DNA from: Actinomycetota bacterium
GTDB lineage: Bacteria; Actinomycetota; UBA4738
Direction: 5' to 3'
Assembly: GCA_005885015.1 (NCBI GenBank)
Contig: VAYG01000120.1
Coordinates: 1 to 6,867 of the forward strand
DNA length: 6,867 nt
The notes below the pieces were generated by a model that saw nothing but the letters and a program-made list of their open reading frames with translations, ran no database searches and was not told where the DNA came from. How positions within the stretch are numbered: position 1 is the first letter of the stretch; each line of letters opens with the position of its first letter. Below, in pieces: positions 5,675 to 6,867 of this stretch. The position numbers were made by a program, and so were the translations under genes.

Positions 5675-6085
5675 ATGCGTCGTTGCACCTCCTGCGGAAC
5701 TCGCCTCAGCCCAGAGGCACACAGATGCTGGCTCTGCCACGCGGCCGCTCCCTCCACCGCACCCGCCATCGTGTCGAGACCCGAGCCGGAGGCTCAAGCG
5801 CCGATCGTCGCTCGGGACCACGTGTGGGCGGGGCCGCTCCAACGAGCCAGCCAGCACGGTGAACCGGATCCCGTGGCGAACCCGGCGCGATCCGACGAAA
5901 ACGAACCCATGTGGTTCGGCGTTCGGGCGCGTCTGCTCGTGCTCGTCCTGGCGGTGTTCCTCGCCATCGCCACCACCGGGATGTTCGTGCCGCTCCTCTC
6001 CCGCACGTTCGTCTACGGGATCTTTGCCACGGCGCTCTCAGCGCTCGCGCTCCATCGGGTCTGGCGGCGAGAGCACGTGGCCTAG
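5675..6085 (+). CDS. Zinc-ribbon membrane protein, hypothetical
   Basis: A 136-residue protein with an N-terminal zinc ribbon and two C-terminal membrane helices. The ribbon is C4-x2-C7-x10-C18-x2-C21, with the consensus-like start MRRCTSCGTRLSPEAHRCWLC. A Pro/Ala-rich, mostly polar linker covers about 24-79. Hydrophobic segments follow at about 86-107 (RLLVLVLAVFLAIATTGMFVPLL) and 111-127 (TFVYGIFATALSALALH), ending with the basic stretch RVWRRE. No export signal precedes the ribbon, so the ribbon is expected in the cytoplasm. Small 'double-zinc-ribbon plus transmembrane' proteins of this sort are common and rarely characterised; no function can be assigned. Its stop shares CTAG (6082-6085) with the stop of the convergent reductase gene. 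It is not obviously part of the aromatic acid pathway and is separated from the ligase unit by a hairpin. Confidence 0.82.
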   Translation: MRRCTSCGTRLSPEAHRCWLCHAAAPSTAPAIVSRPEPEAQAPIVARDHVWAGPLQRASQHGEPDPVANPARSDENEPMWFGVRARLLVLVLAVFLAIATTGMFVPLLSRTFVYGIFATALSALALHRVWRREHVA

Positions 6086-6867
6086 CCGACCGGGTCGACC
6101 TGACACAGGTCGGCCCGGCCGGCCGCCAACACCGTGTCGACCTCGTCCCGCGTCGACAGGTTCCCCCCGACCATCGTCGAGATCCCGGCTTCGTTCCTGA
6201 CGCGGTCGCTGTGGGGGACGAGGAACTGCCGGCCGTACTCCGGGCGGGCACGGGAGCTCGTCTGTCCCGCCAGCACGCGAACGAGGTCGCATCCTGCTGA
6301 AGACAGCATCCGGGCGGCGGCCACCGCCTCCCCGGGCTGGGTGCCCCCTCGCGTCCAGTCCGTCGCGTTCAGGCTGACCGCGAGGGGGCGGTCATCCGGC
6401 CAGACGGCTCGAACCGCCGTCAGGACCTCGAGCGGAAAGCGCATGCGGCCCTCGAGAGAGCCTCCGTACTCATCCTCTCGCCCGTTTGTTAGCGGCGAGA
6501 TGAAGCTCGACAGCAGGTAGCCGTGGGCGAGGTTCAGCAGCAGGAGGTCGAATCCCGCCTCGAGGGCCATGCGCGTTGCGCGGGCGAAGGCTTCCGCCAC
6601 CCCATCCATCCCCTCGCGGCTGACCGAGACCGTCAGGACGGGCCATCCACCCTGTCGCAACGGCCGGTCGACGCCCTCGCGCCGGGGCCGGGTGGAGCCC
6701 CGGGGCCCCGCGTGCCCGATCTGCGCCATGAGGAGCGCCTGCCCTTCCCGATGGGCCCGGTCGGTGACCCGTCGCCACGAGCCGATGTGCTCATCCCGGT
6801 ACAGGCCGGGCGTTCCCGGGGTGATCCGGCCCTCGGGAGACACGGCGATCATCTCGGTCAGGACGAT
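6082..6867 (-). CDS. Old Yellow Enzyme-type oxidoreductase, C-terminal part (salicylyl-CoA 5-hydroxylase/2-aminobenzoyl-CoA monooxygenase-reductase-like)
   Basis: A TIM-barrel FMN reductase domain; 261 codons are visible and the 5' end lies beyond the right edge (frame open to 6867, so the ATG at 6852 is not the start). Family segments are EMIAVSPEGRITPGTPGLY (5-23), QIGHAG (49-54), AHGYLLSSFISPLTN (114-128), DEYGGSLEGRMRFPLEV (132-148), NATDWTRGG (167-175), LAGQTSSRARPEYGR (199-213) and DEVDTVLAAGRADLC (241-255). This wording is nearest to the reductase half of the bifunctional salicylyl-CoA 5-hydroxylase/oxidoreductase and 2-aminobenzoyl-CoA monooxygenase/reductase family, where it follows an FAD monooxygenase domain; whether that domain is present here cannot be seen. 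Oddities: Asn112 replaces the first active-site His (NLAH), Ser165 replaces the flavin-contacting Arg, Pro55 breaks the HAGR motif, and the protein stops at QVDPVG without the usual RPHL-type end. Confidence 0.85.
   Translation of the reverse strand: MVLTEMIAVSPEGRITPGTPGLYRDEHIGSWRRVTDRAHREGQALLMAQIGHAGPRGSTRPRREGVDRPLRQGGWPVLTVSVSREGMDGVAEAFARATRMALEAGFDLLLLNLAHGYLLSSFISPLTNGREDEYGGSLEGRMRFPLEVLTAVRAVWPDDRPLAVSLNATDWTRGGTQPGEAVAAARMLSSAGCDLVRVLAGQTSSRARPEYGRQFLVPHSDRVRNEAGISTMVGGNLSTRDEVDTVLAAGRADLCQVDPVG

Noticed and set aside
1..6867. CRISPR arrays, tRNA or rRNA genes, insertion sequences, phage or toxin-antitoxin modules
   Set aside because: No spaced repeats, cloverleaf-like or rRNA-like sequence, transposase or integrase motifs, or terminal inverted repeats were seen on either strand.

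Overview
This GC-rich window is densely coded and contains no rRNA, tRNA, insertion sequence or CRISPR array. Several signs suggest an uncultivated soil-type bacterium, most likely Actinomycetota and less likely Chloroflexota: strong G/C third-position bias, GTG starts, four-base stop/start overlaps, a DUF6338-type membrane protein and a PaaK-family ligase. No taxonomic marker is present, so this placement is an inference.

Layout. Bases 1-1894 (+) hold a tightly coupled operon: the 3' half of a glutaryl-CoA dehydrogenase gene, a crotonase-family enzyme, and a Rid-family (YjgF/YER057c/UK114) protein. They are joined by GTGA and ATGA overlaps. Bases 1923-2712 (-) hold a two-gene unit: a DUF6338-like membrane protein and a previously easy-to-miss 46-residue basic protein. 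Bases 2819-3973 (-) hold a full acyl-CoA dehydrogenase. It diverges across a 52-bp gap from a PaaK-type aryl-CoA ligase (4026-5339, +), which is translationally coupled to a 72-residue helical protein of unknown function (5336-5554). A perfect 9-bp hairpin follows. Next come a zinc-ribbon/two-helix membrane protein (5675-6085, +) and, converging on it, an Old-Yellow-Enzyme-type reductase (6082-6867, -) that runs off the right edge.

How the genes may work together. The reductase most resembles the C-terminal oxidoreductase half of the bifunctional salicylyl-CoA 5-hydroxylase / 2-aminobenzoyl-CoA monooxygenase-reductase family. With a PaaK-like ligase, a crotonase, a Rid protein and two acyl-CoA dehydrogenases, it suggests aerobic breakdown of an aromatic acid as its CoA thioester, with anthranilate-type acids the favoured guess. 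The ligase would activate the acid, the flavoenzyme would hydroxylate and reduce the ring, a Rid protein could handle an enamine, the crotonase would hydrate, isomerise or open the ring, and acyl-CoA and glutaryl-CoA dehydrogenases would finish. The substrate is not proven by this sequence.

The most interesting points are residue-level departures in nearly every enzyme. The ligase lacks about 17 residues that normally carry an EDHF motif. The Rid protein has Met where RidA has its catalytic Arg. The crotonase lacks the classical Glu acids. The reductase has altered flavin and active-site positions and a short C-terminus. Two small operon-linked proteins are candidates for undescribed accessory factors.
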